Below are positions 14,809 to 23,870 of a stretch of DNA of 37,702 bases, one piece after another. Every line of letters starts with the position of its first letter. Positions within the stretch are counted from its first letter, which is position 1. The notes under the pieces are model-generated. The model saw only the letters and a list, made by a program, of their open reading frames with translations, did no database searches and was not told the DNA's origin. The DNA is from an uncultured Acetatifactor sp. (lineage in GTDB: Bacteria > Bacillota > Clostridia > Lachnospirales > Lachnospiraceae): the NCBI GenBank assembly GCA_947595925.1, contig CANQEV010000032.1, positions 1 through 37,702 of the forward strand. The letters run 5' to 3'. A program made the translations under genes and the position numbers.

Positions 14809-15090
14809 ATGTGCCCGTATTATTATCGAACGAATCTACAAAAAAAACATGGCCCAAATGTAGAGTTATGCCTGGCAATTAATAAAGGGGGGGAGATACT
14901 GACAGAAGATCAGATTAATAGGATATGCCGGAATAATTATACTTCCTGCCCTTATTATGTACACAAGCATGGTTCTTCCAGACCGTATACGCCCAAAACG
15001 AACGAAAGCGGAGGCTCATCCGGTGTAATGGGCATTGTATTTGTAATAATAGTGATTGCAATAGTTACAAAATTGCTTGGCATGTGGTAA
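14809..15090 (+). CDS. Small cysteine-rich protein with C-terminal membrane anchor (3)
   Basis: 93 residues; GAGGAGG lies before the ATG at 14809. Four cysteines (2, 21, 40, 47) in the soluble part, arranged as C2PYYY and C47PYYV with C21 and C40 between. A basic Pro/Thr/Ser linker (about 52-70) and a C-terminal hydrophobic helix (VMGIVFVIIVIAIVTKLL) follow. The repeated CPYY motif is a likely metal site. The layout resembles small protein 1, but I recognise no family. Preceded by its own terminator-separated spacer, so a promoter of its own is likely but not identified. Confidence 0.6.
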   Translation: MCPYYYRTNLQKKHGPNVELCLAINKGGEILTEDQINRICRNNYTSCPYYVHKHGSSRPYTPKTNESGGSSGVMGIVFVIIVIAIVTKLLGMW

Positions 15091-15112
15091 AAAGATAATA
15101 TTTTATCTTTTA
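15089..15112 (+). terminator. AT-rich terminator-like hairpin
   Basis: AAAGATAA (15091-15098) pairs with TTATCTTT (15103-15110) around a TATT loop, directly at the stop of small gene 3, followed by TATAG. Only A/T pairs apart from one G-C pair, so it would be weak. Confidence 0.35.
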
Positions 15113-15130
15113 TAGTTTGCAAGGCAAAAG

Positions 15131-15173
15131 GAATATTCTAAGCCAGCTCCGGCGGCTGGCTGAACTGGGGAAA
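15131..15173. repeat. 43-bp palindromic repeat, copy 2
   Basis: Same element as at 14314 (one A/G difference), with the perfect 7-bp stem AGCCAGC / GCTGGCT at 15141-15161. It lies between small gene 3 and the promoter of the cobalamin operon, about 10 bp before the -35. Confidence 0.8.
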
Positions 15174-15182
15174 TAAAAGGTC

Positions 15183-15211
15183 TTGCGCGGTTGGGGGAAG
15201 TGTGTTAGAAT
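15183..15211 (+). promoter_or_regulatory. Promoter of the cobalamin operon
   Basis: TTGCGC (15183-15188), 17-bp spacer, TAGAAT (15206-15211). It starts transcription about 20 bp before the riboswitch, the usual distance. Confidence 0.6.
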
Positions 15212-15235
15212 AGGGAAAATTGAATATGTAGCAGT

Positions 15236-15400
15236 AAGGTGTCGGAACAATCAGAGTTGTGATTGGTTCCGGTGAAAAGGGAAACAGGTGCAAATCCTGT
15301 ACGAACTCGTCACCGTAATTAGGGAGCAGAAGCCTATTATGTCACTGGGAAACTGGGAAGACGGCCAATGCGATGATCTTTAAGCCGGGAGACCTGCCTT
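15236..15400 (+). ncRNA. Cobalamin riboswitch
   Basis: The RNA contains the conserved core GGTG...GGGAAACAGGTGCAAATCCTG (15279-15299), the GTCACC helix partner at 15310-15315, CACTGGGAAACTGGGAAG (about 15342-15360) and a B12 box AGCCGGGAGACCTGCC (15383-15398). These are the aptamer landmarks of the adenosylcobalamin riboswitch in the expected order. It lies in the leader of the operon of cobalamin import and synthesis genes, and is followed about 108 nt later by a terminator hairpin, so high cobalamin should stop transcription of the whole operon. Confidence 0.93.
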
Positions 15401-15507
15401 ATTGTTGTACGGAAACATTTGTTTCAAACCACGAGTAACTGGTTGTACGTTTTAGTCTGAGGGAAGCCGCCTGCGGGCCGGGATTCCTTTAGGTTATTTT
15501 TGTGTAC

Positions 15508-15545
15508 AAACCCTTTACTTGTCATGTAGGAAAGGGTTTTATTTT
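15508..15545 (+). terminator. Riboswitch-associated terminator
   Basis: AAACCCTTT (15508-15516) and AAAGGGTTT (15531-15539) form a 9-bp stem followed by TATTTT. Located between the riboswitch and the first gene, over 200 nt before the likely start codon, so it is the probable expression platform. An alternative, antiterminating fold was not worked out. Confidence 0.7.
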
Positions 15546-15750
15546 GTGTGTGGCAAAAACCGGAGCGCGGCGGGAAGAACAGAGATCGTTTCTGTAAGGG
15601 CATGTTCAAGGAATTGCAGCAGTTCAGAAAGGCGTTTTAAGGAGGGAAGCTGTGCAGCATCGGAAAGGTTGCCAGAACGGCTTTGCGGACGGAACGGATT
15701 GGACTGCGGCGGTGAATACAAGGCAGAATAACTGCAGAAACGAGGGCAAG

Positions 15751-17766
15751 ATGAAAAAGAAACGGATGATCGTATTTTTGGCGGCTGCGCTGATCTGTCT
15801 GCTGCCGCTTGCAGGCTGCGCCGGGGGGAACGGGGAACCGGCTGCAAACATGACCGGCAGTCAGGAGACAGGGAGCCTGGAACCGGGCAGTCAGGAGGCA
15901 GCCGGACAGGGCTCGGACAGTCAGGAGCTGACGGATCAGGAGGCGGCCGACAGGGTGGCGGCGCTGATCGACGCGATCTATGTGCAGAGGAGGACGGACG
16001 ATACGGATCAGCAGTGCGCCCAGGCGAAAGCCGCGTGGGACGCGCTGACGGATGCGCAGAAGGAATTAGTGAGCGGGGAGGAGGCGGATCCGGATTATTT
16101 CGGGAGGGATACCGGCGATGCTTCTAAAGATGATCCTCGCAATCAGGACGGCATAGGGGAGAAGGAGATTCTGGTGGTGAGCTTCGGGACTTCCTTTAAC
16201 GACAGCCGCGTCGATGACATCAAAGGGATTGAGGACGCCATTCAGGAGGCGAATCCGGATTGGGCTGTGAGAAGGGCGTTTACGGCGCAGATCATCATCA
16301 ATCATGTCCAGGCGAGGGACGGGGAGTTTATCGATAATATGGATCAGGCGCTGGAGCGCGCCGTGAAAAACGGCGTAAAGGATCTGGTGATCCAGCCCAC
16401 GCACCTGATGCATGGTGCGGAGTACGACGAGCTGATGGAGGCCGTGGAGGGCTATCGGGACAGGTTTGAGTCGGTCAGGGTGGCGGAGCCCCTTTTGGGA
16501 GCGGCCAGCACGGACGCGGGCGCGGTCAATCCTGACAAGAAAGCCGTTGCGGAAGCGCTGACCCAAGCCGCGGTGAAGGATGCTGGATATGACAGCCTGG
16601 AGGCCGCCGGGGAAGACGGCGCGGCATTTGTATTTATGGGACACGGCACCTACCACACGGCGAAGGTGTCTTACAGTCAGATGCAGGCCCAGATGAAGGA
16701 ACTGGGATACGATAACGTGTTTATCGGAACGGTGGAGGGAGAACCGGAGGAGACCGCCTGCGGGGCGGTGATCGAGGCGGTGAAACAGGCGGGTTACCGA
16801 AAAGTGATCCTGCGGCCGCTGATGGTCGTGGCAGGGGATCATGCCCATAACGATATGGCCGGAGACGACGAGGACTCCTGGCTCAGCCGGTTTAAGGACT
16901 CTGGCAGCTTTGAAAGCGTTGATGTGCAGATCGCAGGGCTGGGAGCTATTGACGCCGTTCAACAGATTTATGTGAAGCATACGGCAGACGCGCTGGATAA
17001 GGATGCCTTACAGCAGGGCCGTGTGCCGGGCGGGGAAACATCAGAACTGCAGGACGGGGTCTATTCCGCGGAATTTCAGACGGACAGCGGCATGTTTCAT
17101 GTGAGTGAGGCCTGCGGCGGCAGGGGAACGCTGACGGTGAAAGATGGAAAAATGACCATACATATTTCCCTGAGTTCCAAGAGCATTTTAAGCCTGTATC
17201 CCGGGCTGGCGGAGGACGCGGAAAAAGAAGGTGCTCAGCTGCTCCTGCCGACAGAAGACACCGTCACCTACGACGACGGGACGACGGAAGAAGTATACGG
17301 ATATGATGTGCCGGTCCCCTATTTAGACAAAGAGTTTGACTTGGCGCTGATCGGGACAAAGGGGAAATGGTACGACCACAAGGTCAGCGTGTCCGATCCG
17401 GTCGCGGTCGGCGCGGCGGCACAGACGGAAGGCATGGCGGCCCTGGAGGACGGTTCTTACAGCGTGGAGATCACTTTTGAGGGCGGCAGCGGGAAATCCC
17501 GGATATTGTCTCCCGTTACGATTACTGTGGCGGAGGGGAAAATGACGGCGGCGCTCCAGTGGAACAGTCCCAATTATGATTATATGATTGTGGGCGGGGA
17601 AAAGTATCTGCCGGTCAATTCGGAGGGGGACTCCCTGTTTGAGATACCGGTCTCTTCCCTGGAAGAAGCTATGCAGGTGATCGGGGATACCGTGGCGATG
17701 AGCAAACCCCACGAGGTGGAATATACCGTGACATTCCTGCCGGAGACATTGAAGAATATTGAGTAA
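15751..17766 (+). CDS. cbiK: Exported CbiK-like cobaltochelatase lipoprotein with two C-terminal domains
   Basis: 671 residues from the ATG at 15751 (GAGGG upstream). The signal peptide has lipobox LAGC. A Gln/Glu/Asp-rich linker runs to about residue 130. Residues 138-412 are a CbiK-type class II chelatase: ILVVSFGTSFNDSR, the VIQPTHLMHG histidines (His218, His221), and FMGHGTYH (His298, His302), then NVFIGTVEG. CbiK inserts Co2+ into sirohydrochlorin in the anaerobic pathway. Two similar C-terminal beta-rich domains follow (433-550 and 566-671): LQDGVYSAEF and LEDGSYSVEITFEGGSGK, the second ending DYMIVGGEKYLPVN and YTVTFLP; these resemble domains seen on iron/haem uptake proteins of Clostridia (inference). 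An alternative GTG start at 15652 has a stronger AAGGAGGG but would put 33 residues before the signal. The protein should act outside the membrane, as periplasmic CbiK forms do in some anaerobes. Confidence 0.8.
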   Translation: MKKKRMIVFLAAALICLLPLAGCAGGNGEPAANMTGSQETGSLEPGSQEAAGQGSDSQELTDQEAADRVAALIDAIYVQRRTDDTDQQCAQAKAAWDALTDAQKELVSGEEADPDYFGRDTGDASKDDPRNQDGIGEKEILVVSFGTSFNDSRVDDIKGIEDAIQEANPDWAVRRAFTAQIIINHVQARDGEFIDNMDQALERAVKNGVKDLVIQPTHLMHGAEYDELMEAVEGYRDRFESVRVAEPLLGAASTDAGAVNPDKKAVAEALTQAAVKDAGYDSLEAAGEDGAAFVFMGHGTYHTAKVSYSQMQAQMKELGYDNVFIGTVEGEPEETACGAVIEAVKQAGYRKVILRPLMVVAGDHAHNDMAGDDEDSWLSRFKDSGSFESVDVQIAGLGAIDAVQQIYVKHTADALDKDALQQGRVPGGETSELQDGVYSAEFQTDSGMFHVSEACGGRGTLTVKDGKMTIHISLSSKSILSLYPGLAEDAEKEGAQLLLPTEDTVTYDDGTTEEVYGYDVPVPYLDKEFDLALIGTKGKWYDHKVSVSDPVAVGAAAQTEGMAALEDGSYSVEITFEGGSGKSRILSPVTITVAEGKMTAALQWNSPNYDYMIVGGEKYLPVNSEGDSLFEIPVSSLEEAMQVIGDTVAMSKPHEVEYTVTFLPETLKNIE

Positions 17767-17862
17767 AAAGGCGGTCGCTGGAGCAGGTCCCTGCCGATGG
17801 GAAGCGGACTATGACGGCGGGAAAAGGATCGTGACAAAGGAAAGAAAGACGGGGAATCGCAA

Positions 17863-19158
17863 GTGTCTGGGAGAAAAGGGAGAAAGATAGTCTGCTGTTT
17901 CCTGCTGGCGGGACTGCTGGGGCTTTTGGGCTGCGGCGGTCCGGCTGCGGGGCCTCGGGAGGCAGTTTCGCAAGGCATTGCCGGCGGAACAGGAGGGCAG
18001 GGAGGAACTGTTTCAGAAGGCTTCAATAGCAGCATAGAGGAACAGGGTCATATTTCGGAAAGCGGCGGCGCGGGAGTACAGGAGTCTGTCCCGGAAAATC
18101 CCGGCACCGGGGAAAAGGAGATCGGCGGGCTTGTCTATAAGGGCAGCATGGATCTTCAATATGCGGAAAATTTTGCCGTGGATTATTATGAGGGCGGATA
18201 TACGATGCTGTCCGTAAAGGACGGGACCAGGATCCTGGTCATCCCGGAAGACGGGGAGACGCCGGCGGGACTGGAGGATGTGATCCTGCTGCAGCGGCCG
18301 GTGGAAAAGCTCTATCTCGTGGCTTCCGCGGTCATGGACATGTTCGACGCGCTGGGGGCGGTAGACACCGTCACGCTCTCCGGGCAGAAGGCGGATGGCT
18401 GGTATATTGACGCGGCGAAGAAAGCTATGGCGGAGGGGCATATGCTCTACGCGGGGAAATACAATCAGCCGGATTATGAGCGGATCGTGTCGGAGGGCTG
18501 TACGCTGGCTATTGAAAACATGATGATATCGCACTCGCCGGAAGTGATCGAGATGCTGGAAGATTTTGGAATACCCGTCATGATAGAGTATTCCAGCTAT
18601 GAGTCCCATCCCTTAGGCAGGGTGGAATGGATCCGGTTTTTCGGCGCTCTGTTGGGAAAAGAGGAAGAGGCAAAAGAGATCTTTGAAAGACAGACGGAGG
18701 TTCTGGAGGAGATCGCTTCCCAGGAACAGACGGACAAGACGGTGGCTTTCTTTTACATAACCTCCAACGGTTTGGTGCAGGTGCGGCAAAGCTCCGACTA
18801 TGTGCCAAAGATGATCGAACTGGCGGGGGGCAGGTATATCTTTGACCAGCTGGGCGATCCCGATTCCGCCCGGTCTACCCTCAACATGCAGGCGGAGGAG
18901 TTTTACAACGGTGCGAAAGACGCGGATTTTATCATTTATAACAGTTCTATTGACGGCGGGGTCGCGTCTGTGGAGGAACTTCTGGATAAATGCGTGCTTC
19001 TGGAGGATTTTAAGGCCGTTCAGGAGGGAAATGTATGGTGTACCACAAATGATATGTACCAGCAGTCCATGTCCATCGGCTATTTGATTGAAGATATGCA
19101 CAAGATGCTGACCGGCGAAGGAGAAGAGGACATGACATTCCTTTTCCGGCTGGAATAG
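17863..19158 (+). CDS. Corrinoid/iron ABC transporter substrate-binding lipoprotein
   Basis: 431 residues from a GTG at 17863, eight bases after GGGGA. Lipoprotein signal with LLGCGG, then a Gly/Glu linker to about residue 80. The folded part is a class III periplasmic binding protein (BtuF/FecB-like): EKLYLVASAVMDMFDALGAVDTV near the start, VSEGCTLAIENMMISHSPEVIEMLEDFGIPVMIEYS in the middle, and the domain-connecting helix and second lobe to DMHKMLTG at the end. It precedes the permease and ATPase in one operon under the cobalamin riboswitch, so corrinoid or cobalamin-precursor binding is likely. Iron or haem-like ligands are an alternative, given the domains of the gene before. Confidence 0.85.
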   Translation: MSGRKGRKIVCCFLLAGLLGLLGCGGPAAGPREAVSQGIAGGTGGQGGTVSEGFNSSIEEQGHISESGGAGVQESVPENPGTGEKEIGGLVYKGSMDLQYAENFAVDYYEGGYTMLSVKDGTRILVIPEDGETPAGLEDVILLQRPVEKLYLVASAVMDMFDALGAVDTVTLSGQKADGWYIDAAKKAMAEGHMLYAGKYNQPDYERIVSEGCTLAIENMMISHSPEVIEMLEDFGIPVMIEYSSYESHPLGRVEWIRFFGALLGKEEEAKEIFERQTEVLEEIASQEQTDKTVAFFYITSNGLVQVRQSSDYVPKMIELAGGRYIFDQLGDPDSARSTLNMQAEEFYNGAKDADFIIYNSSIDGGVASVEELLDKCVLLEDFKAVQEGNVWCTTNDMYQQSMSIGYLIEDMHKMLTGEGEEDMTFLFRLE

Positions 19159-19169
19159 GGGGCTTTTGC

Positions 19170-20189
19170 GTGACGGACAAAAGAGCGAGATATATTGTTT
19201 CCTTTCTTTTTCTGGGAATCTGCGCGGCGGCGCTGTGCGTGTTGAATATCTGCATCGGCAGCGTGGAGATCTCCCTGCAGGATATCCTGGCAAGCCTTTC
19301 TGGAAGGGCGGTTTCCCGGACCCAGAGCAGGATCCTCTGGGACATCCGGCTCCCCCGGACGCTGGCGGCCTTTGTCTTGGGGGGCGGCCTGGCCCTGGCG
19401 GGATATCTGCTTCAGACATTCTTCCACAATCCCATTGCAGGGCCCTTTGTGCTGGGGATTTCTTCCGGGGCAAAGATGACCGTGGCACTCACCATGGTTT
19501 TCCTGATGGGGAGAGCGGTCCGGGTCAGCTCGGCGGCCCTGATCGGCGCGGCTTTTCTCGGTGCCATGATCTCCATGGGGTTCGTCCTTTTGATGTCACG
19601 GAAGGTCAGCAATATGGCCATGCTGGTGGTGAGCGGGGTCATGATCGGGTATATCTGCTCTGCAATCACGGAGCTTGTGATCACCTTTGCGGAGGATGCG
19701 GACATTGTGAATCTCCACAACTGGTCCCGGGGGAGCTTTTCCGGCATGACCTGGGACAATGTGGCGGTTATGACGGCGGTGACGGCGGCTGCTTTCACGG
19801 CCGTATTCCTCCTGGCGAAACCCCTGGGGGCCTACCAGCTTGGCGAGGCGTACGCCAGAAATCTGGGCGTCAATATCCTGCTGCTGCGGGTCCTGCTGGT
19901 GGTATTTTCCAGTATCCTGTCCGGCTGTATCGTGGCGTATGCGGGTCCCATCTCTTTTGTGGGCCTTGCCGCGCCTCACTTAGTAAAGAGCCTTTTGGGG
20001 ACCACAAAGCCCCTGCTGATGATACCGGCATGTTTTCTGGGCGGGAGCGTTTTCTGCCTGTTCTGCGATCTCCTGGCGAGGAATCTTCTGGCGCCTGCGG
20101 AGATCGGTATCAGCACAGTCACGGCAGTCTTTGGGGCGCCGGTGGTATTATGGGTCATGCTCCATCGAAACAGGGAGAGGATTTCGTGA
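19170..20189 (+). CDS. FecCD-type ABC transporter permease (BtuC-like)
   Basis: 339 residues starting at GTG 19170, 11 bp after the previous stop. About ten transmembrane segments with the family motifs RLPRTLAAFVLGGGLALAGYLLQTFFHNPIAGPFVLGISSGA and, near the end, AGPISFVGLAAPHLVKSLLG with the coupling helix. The EIGISTVTAVFGAPVVLWVML C-terminus is typical. It imports the ligand delivered by the upstream binding lipoprotein, powered by the ATPase, whose GTG overlaps its TGA. The riboswitch context points to cobalamin or cobinamide. Confidence 0.9.
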   Translation: MTDKRARYIVSFLFLGICAAALCVLNICIGSVEISLQDILASLSGRAVSRTQSRILWDIRLPRTLAAFVLGGGLALAGYLLQTFFHNPIAGPFVLGISSGAKMTVALTMVFLMGRAVRVSSAALIGAAFLGAMISMGFVLLMSRKVSNMAMLVVSGVMIGYICSAITELVITFAEDADIVNLHNWSRGSFSGMTWDNVAVMTAVTAAAFTAVFLLAKPLGAYQLGEAYARNLGVNILLLRVLLVVFSSILSGCIVAYAGPISFVGLAAPHLVKSLLGTTKPLLMIPACFLGGSVFCLFCDLLARNLLAPAEIGISTVTAVFGAPVVLWVMLHRNRERIS

Positions 20190-21307
20190 CGGAATATTAT
20201 TTTCATGCGGAAAAAATGAGCGTGGGCTACCAGATGCGACCTTTGATCGAAAAGATCGAGATCGGGCTGCAAAAGGGGGAGATCCTGACTCTGATCGGCC
20301 CCAACGGCGCGGGAAAGACCACGGTCTTAAAGAGCATTGCGGGGCAGATCGGGCTGCTCGGGGGGACGGTTTATTTAGATGGGCGGAGCATCGGCGGGAT
20401 GTCCGGTTCGGAACTGTCCAGGAAGATGGCGGTGCTGCTGACGGAAAAGCTGAGGACGGAGCTGATGAGCTGTGAGGAAGTGGTCTCCACGGGCCGGTAT
20501 CCGTACACGGGGCATTTCGGCCTTTTGTCCGCGGGGGACCGCGCTGCGGTGCGGGAGGCCATGGAGCTCGTCCATGTGACGGATATCGCGGACCGGGATT
20601 TTCAGCGCATCAGCGACGGTCAGAGGCAGCGGGTGATGCTGGCCCGCGCCATCTGCCAGGAGCCGGAGATCATTGTCCTGGATGAACCCACATCCTATCT
20701 GGATGTCAGGCACAAGCTGGAATTTTTGAGCGTTCTGCAGAAGCTCCGGAGGGAAAAGCGCCTGACTGTTGTTATGTCTCTCCATGAGCTGGAGCTTGCG
20801 GCAAAGGTCTCGGACAAGATCCTCTGTGTCAACGGGAGATATGCCGGGAAGTTCGGAAAGCCGGAAGAAATCTTTCGACCGGGGGCCATTGGGGAACTGT
20901 TCGGGATATCGACAGGAAGCTATGACGAGGAGAGCGGGGGCATGGAGCTGGCTGCCCCGGAGGGCCAGGCGGAAGTCTTTGTCATAGCCGGCGGCGGGAC
21001 GGGGAGAACTGTCTATCGAAGCCTGCAGAGGCAGGGGATCCCGTTTGCGGCGGGGATCCTGTTCCGAAACGATCTGGATTACCCTGTGGCAAAGGCCCTG
21101 TCCGCCCGCTGTATCGCGGCGGAGAGCTTTGAACCCGTTCCGGAGGCCCTGCTTTTGGAGGCAAGGGAACAGATAAACGCCTGTCAAAAGGTGATCTGCT
21201 GCAGGGAGACATTTGGAACCTATGAGACCGCCAATGCGGAACTGCTGGCCTATGCAGAGCGGAGCGGGAAATTTAAGCGGGGAGGCATCCGGTCATGTCA
21301 AAAGTAA
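20186..21307 (+). CDS. ABC transporter ATPase (BtuD-like) with C-terminal extension
   Basis: 373 residues from GTG 20186, overlapping the permease TGA (GTGA). Walker A GPNGAGKT at 38-45, Q-loop around [18 protein letters not shown], signature ISDGQRQR (SDGQ instead of SGGQ), Walker [17 protein letters not shown], and the switch histidine in [11 protein letters not shown]. After the canonical domain (to about 250) a further 110-odd residues begin [30 protein letters not shown] and end [25 protein letters not shown]; this looks Rossmann-like and is not part of the ATPase core. The gene before is the permease; the following cbiP start lies 13 bp inside it. Confidence 0.85.
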   Translation: MTEYYFHAEKMSVGYQMRPLIEKIEIGLQKGEILTLIGPNGAGKTTVLKSIAGQIGLLGGTVYLDGRSIGGMSGSELSRKMAVLLTEKLRTELMSCEEVVSTGRYPYTGHFGLLSAGDRAAVREAMELVHVTDIADRDFQRISDGQRQRVMLARAICQEPEIIVLDEPTSYLDVRHKLEFLSVLQKLRREKRLTVVMSLHELELAAKVSDKILCVNGRYAGKFGKPEEIFRPGAIGELFGISTGSYDEESGGMELAAPEGQAEVFVIAGGGTGRTVYRSLQRQGIPFAAGILFRNDLDYPVAKALSARCIAAESFEPVPEALLLEAREQINACQKVICCRETFGTYETANAELLAYAERSGKFKRGGIRSCQK

Positions 21308-22806
21308 TTATGATCCAGGGGACGATGTCAAATGCAGGCAAGAGTCTGCTGGCCGCGGGGCTGTGCAGGATCTTTCAGCAGGACGGTTATCATCCGGCGC
21401 CTTTTAAGTCCCAGAATATGGCGCTGAATTCCTATGTCACGGCGGAGGGGCTTGAGATGGGCAGGGCCCAGGTCATGCAGGCGGAGGCGGCGGGGATCGC
21501 CCCGGCGGTGTGCATGAACCCGATCCTGTTAAAGCCTACAAGCCACACTGGTTCCCAGGTGATCGTCAACGGGGAAGTGCTGGGCAATATGAGCGCCCGG
21601 GATTACTTCGCCTATAAAAAGAATCTGGTCCCCGAAATCCGAAAAGCCTTTCGGAAATTGGAGGAGACCGCCGACATCATCGTGATAGAAGGGGCGGGAA
21701 GTCCCGCGGAGATCAATCTGAAAGAGAACGATATCGTGAATATGGGGTTGGCCGAGATGGTGGATGCCCCCGTTCTTTTGGTGGGGGACATCGACAGGGG
21801 CGGCGTATTTGCCCAGCTCCTGGGAACGCTGATGCTGCTGGAGGAAGCGGAAAGAAAAAGGGTGAAGGGCCTCATCATCAACAAATTCCGTGGGGACAAG
21901 TCCATTCTGGATCCGGGGATCGAAATGCTGGAGCAGAAGGGCGGGATCCCGGTGGTGGGCGTGGTTCCCTATATGGAGCTGGCCCTGGAGGACGAGGACA
22001 GCCTGACGGAAAGGTTTGAGAAGAGGCAGGAGGGCCTGATCGACATTGCGGTGATCCGATATCCCAGGATATCCAATTTTACGGATTACAATGTCTTTGA
22101 GCAGATTCCAGAGGTGTCCGTGCGGTATGTGGATCGACCGGGGCAGCTGCGGCATCCCGACCTGATTATACTTCCCGGAAGCAAGAACACGATGGGCGAT
22201 CTGAAGTGGATGCGGCAGAACGGACTGGAGAGCCTGATCAAGGAGCTGGCGGAGGAAATCCCGGTCTTTGGCGTCTGCGGGGGCTATCAGATGCTGGGGG
22301 AGAGAATATCCGATCCAGACGGCGTGGAGGAAGGGGGAAGCCTTCGGGGCATGGAACTGCTCCCTGTCTCTACGATATTGTGCCGGGAGAAGGAGCGGCG
22401 GCAGACGGAAGGCGTGATCAATGGGCTGGAGGGGCCTCTGCGGGGGCTCTCAGGACTGCCGTTCCGGGGATATGAGATCCATGCGGGGCGAACGGCGATA
22501 AGCGGGGGAGAGAGTACCGAGGCAGTGGAGATTTCTGCGGTATGGACGGCGGAAATTCCTGCGGTGCTGTACGGCGGTAAGAATGTCTACGGGTCTTATA
22601 TACACGGATTGTTTGACCGGAGGGAGACGGCCCTGGCCGTCATAGAGACGCTGGCGGAGAGAAAGGGGATCCGGCTGTCCGGCGAGGGGCTGGAGGATTA
22701 CGCCTCTTATAAAGAAAAGCAGTATGACAGGCTGGCGGATACTCTGCGGTCCTGTCTGGATATGGAGTACATCTATGGGATACTTGGAGAGTCACATCTG
22801 GGATAA
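21295..22806 (+). CDS. cbiP: Cobyric acid synthase
   Basis: 503 residues, full length for CbiP/CobQ. It amidates adenosylcobyrinic acid a,c-diamide at b, d, e and g with glutamine and ATP. The N-terminal dethiobiotin-synthetase-like domain has the P-loop variant GTMSNAGKS (9-17), [14 protein letters not shown] and [11 protein letters not shown]. The C-terminal triad-type glutamine amidotransferase has [10 protein letters not shown] with the nucleophilic cysteine, GYEIHAG, and the [10 protein letters not shown] histidine. ATG at 21295 lies within the end of the ATPase gene (translational coupling). Confidence 0.95.
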   Translation: MSKVIMIQGTMSNAGKSLLAAGLCRIFQQDGYHPAPFKSQNMALNSYVTAEGLEMGRAQVMQAEAAGIAPAVCMNPILLKPTSHTGSQVIVNGEVLGNMSARDYFAYKKNLVPEIRKAFRKLEETADIIVIEGAGSPAEINLKENDIVNMGLAEMVDAPVLLVGDIDRGGVFAQLLGTLMLLEEAERKRVKGLIINKFRGDKSILDPGIEMLEQKGGIPVVGVVPYMELALEDEDSLTERFEKRQEGLIDIAVIRYPRISNFTDYNVFEQIPEVSVRYVDRPGQLRHPDLIILPGSKNTMGDLKWMRQNGLESLIKELAEEIPVFGVCGGYQMLGERISDPDGVEEGGSLRGMELLPVSTILCREKERRQTEGVINGLEGPLRGLSGLPFRGYEIHAGRTAISGGESTEAVEISAVWTAEIPAVLYGGKNVYGSYIHGLFDRRETALAVIETLAERKGIRLSGEGLEDYASYKEKQYDRLADTLRSCLDMEYIYGILGESHLG

Positions 22807-23869
22807 TATGACGGCCGGGGAGCTGAGCCGGTTGAAGGTGACGGCACCGGACGAAACGGTCAGGCGGCGGGTTCTGGAAAACTGGGACGCCGTGGCAAAG
22901 CCCATCGACGGCATGGGGAGATTTGAAGCCCTGACCGCACAGATCGGGGCCGTTACCGGTTCGGAGGGGATCGACATTTCCAAAAAGGCCGTGCTCATCT
23001 TTTGCGCGGACAACGGCATTGTGGAGGAAGGGATCAGCCAGTCCGGGCAGGAGGTAACCGCCGCTGTGGCCGGGGCCATGGGCAGGAAGCGTTCTGCCGT
23101 GTGCAGAATGGCGGCTCAGATAGGTGCGGACACCATACCGGTGGATATCGGCATTAACAGCGATCTGCCCATACAGGGCGTCCTTAACAGAAAGATTCGC
23201 CGGGGCACCGGGAACTTTCGGAAAGGCCCCGCCATGACGGAGGAAGAGGCGGTCCGGGCCATTGCGGTGGGGATGGATTTGGTCCATGCCTGCAGGGCGG
23301 AGGGGTACCGTATAATAGCGGCCGGTGAGATGGGGATCGGCAATACGACCACAAGCGGCGCGGTGGCGGCGGCTTTATTGAAGTGCGGAGCGGAGGAGGT
23401 CACCGGCCGGGGAGCGGGTCTGGACGACGCGGGATTGGAACGAAAGCGGCGGATCATCTCCGAGGCGGTGGAAAAGCATGATCTGAAGAATGTGCCGCCG
23501 CTTCAGGTTCTGGCTTCGGTGGGCGGGCTGGACCTGGCGGGCCTGGCAGGCGTATGCATCGGCGGCGCGGTCTGTCATGTGCCGGTGGTGCTGGACGGCG
23601 TGATCAGTATGACGGCGGCGCTTCTCGCGGAAAGACTTGTTCCGGGAACCAGGGACTATCTGCTGCCCTCCCACCGGGGAAAAGAGCCCGCGGTGGATAA
23701 GCTGATGGGGGAGCTGGCCCTGGAGCCGGTCATAGACGCAAGGATGGCGCTGGGGGAGGGGACGGGAGCGGTCATGCTGCTCTCCCTGCTGGATCTGGCC
23801 CTGAGCATCTATCACGACAGAATGACATTTTCGGAGATCCAGATAGAGAAATATGAGAGGTATTCCTGA
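22775..23869 (+). CDS. cobT: Nicotinate-nucleotide-dimethylbenzimidazole phosphoribosyltransferase
   Basis: 364 residues from ATG 22775, 32 bp inside the end of cbiP; a start at 22808 is a possible alternative. CobT activates the lower-ligand base as an alpha-ribotide. Family landmarks: [15 protein letters not shown] near the start, [15 protein letters not shown], the [18 protein letters not shown] loop, [18 protein letters not shown], and the catalytic glutamate in [11 protein letters not shown] near the end. No bluB or anaerobic bza genes for lower-ligand synthesis are visible nearby. Confidence 0.95.
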   Translation: MGYLESHIWDNMTAGELSRLKVTAPDETVRRRVLENWDAVAKPIDGMGRFEALTAQIGAVTGSEGIDISKKAVLIFCADNGIVEEGISQSGQEVTAAVAGAMGRKRSAVCRMAAQIGADTIPVDIGINSDLPIQGVLNRKIRRGTGNFRKGPAMTEEEAVRAIAVGMDLVHACRAEGYRIIAAGEMGIGNTTTSGAVAAALLKCGAEEVTGRGAGLDDAGLERKRRIISEAVEKHDLKNVPPLQVLASVGGLDLAGLAGVCIGGAVCHVPVVLDGVISMTAALLAERLVPGTRDYLLPSHRGKEPAVDKLMGELALEPVIDARMALGEGTGAVMLLSLLDLALSIYHDRMTFSEIQIEKYERYS

Positions 23870-23870
23870 G

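Noticed and set aside
14733..15161. The inverted repeats and short palindromes as a CRISPR array
   Set aside because: Only two copies of one 43-bp repeat about 800 bp apart, with genes between; no regularly spaced repeats and no cas genes.
15519..15731. A small + strand open frame between the riboswitch terminator and cbiK
   Set aside because: Overlaps the terminator stem and the cbiK ribosome site, has no start signal, and looks like random leader sequence.
19166..20185. An open frame that continues upstream of the ABC ATPase and would give a 713-residue protein
   Set aside because: It overlaps the FecCD permease gene in another frame, has Gly/Arg/Pro-rich composition typical of shadow frames, and the ATPase has its own GTG start at the permease stop.
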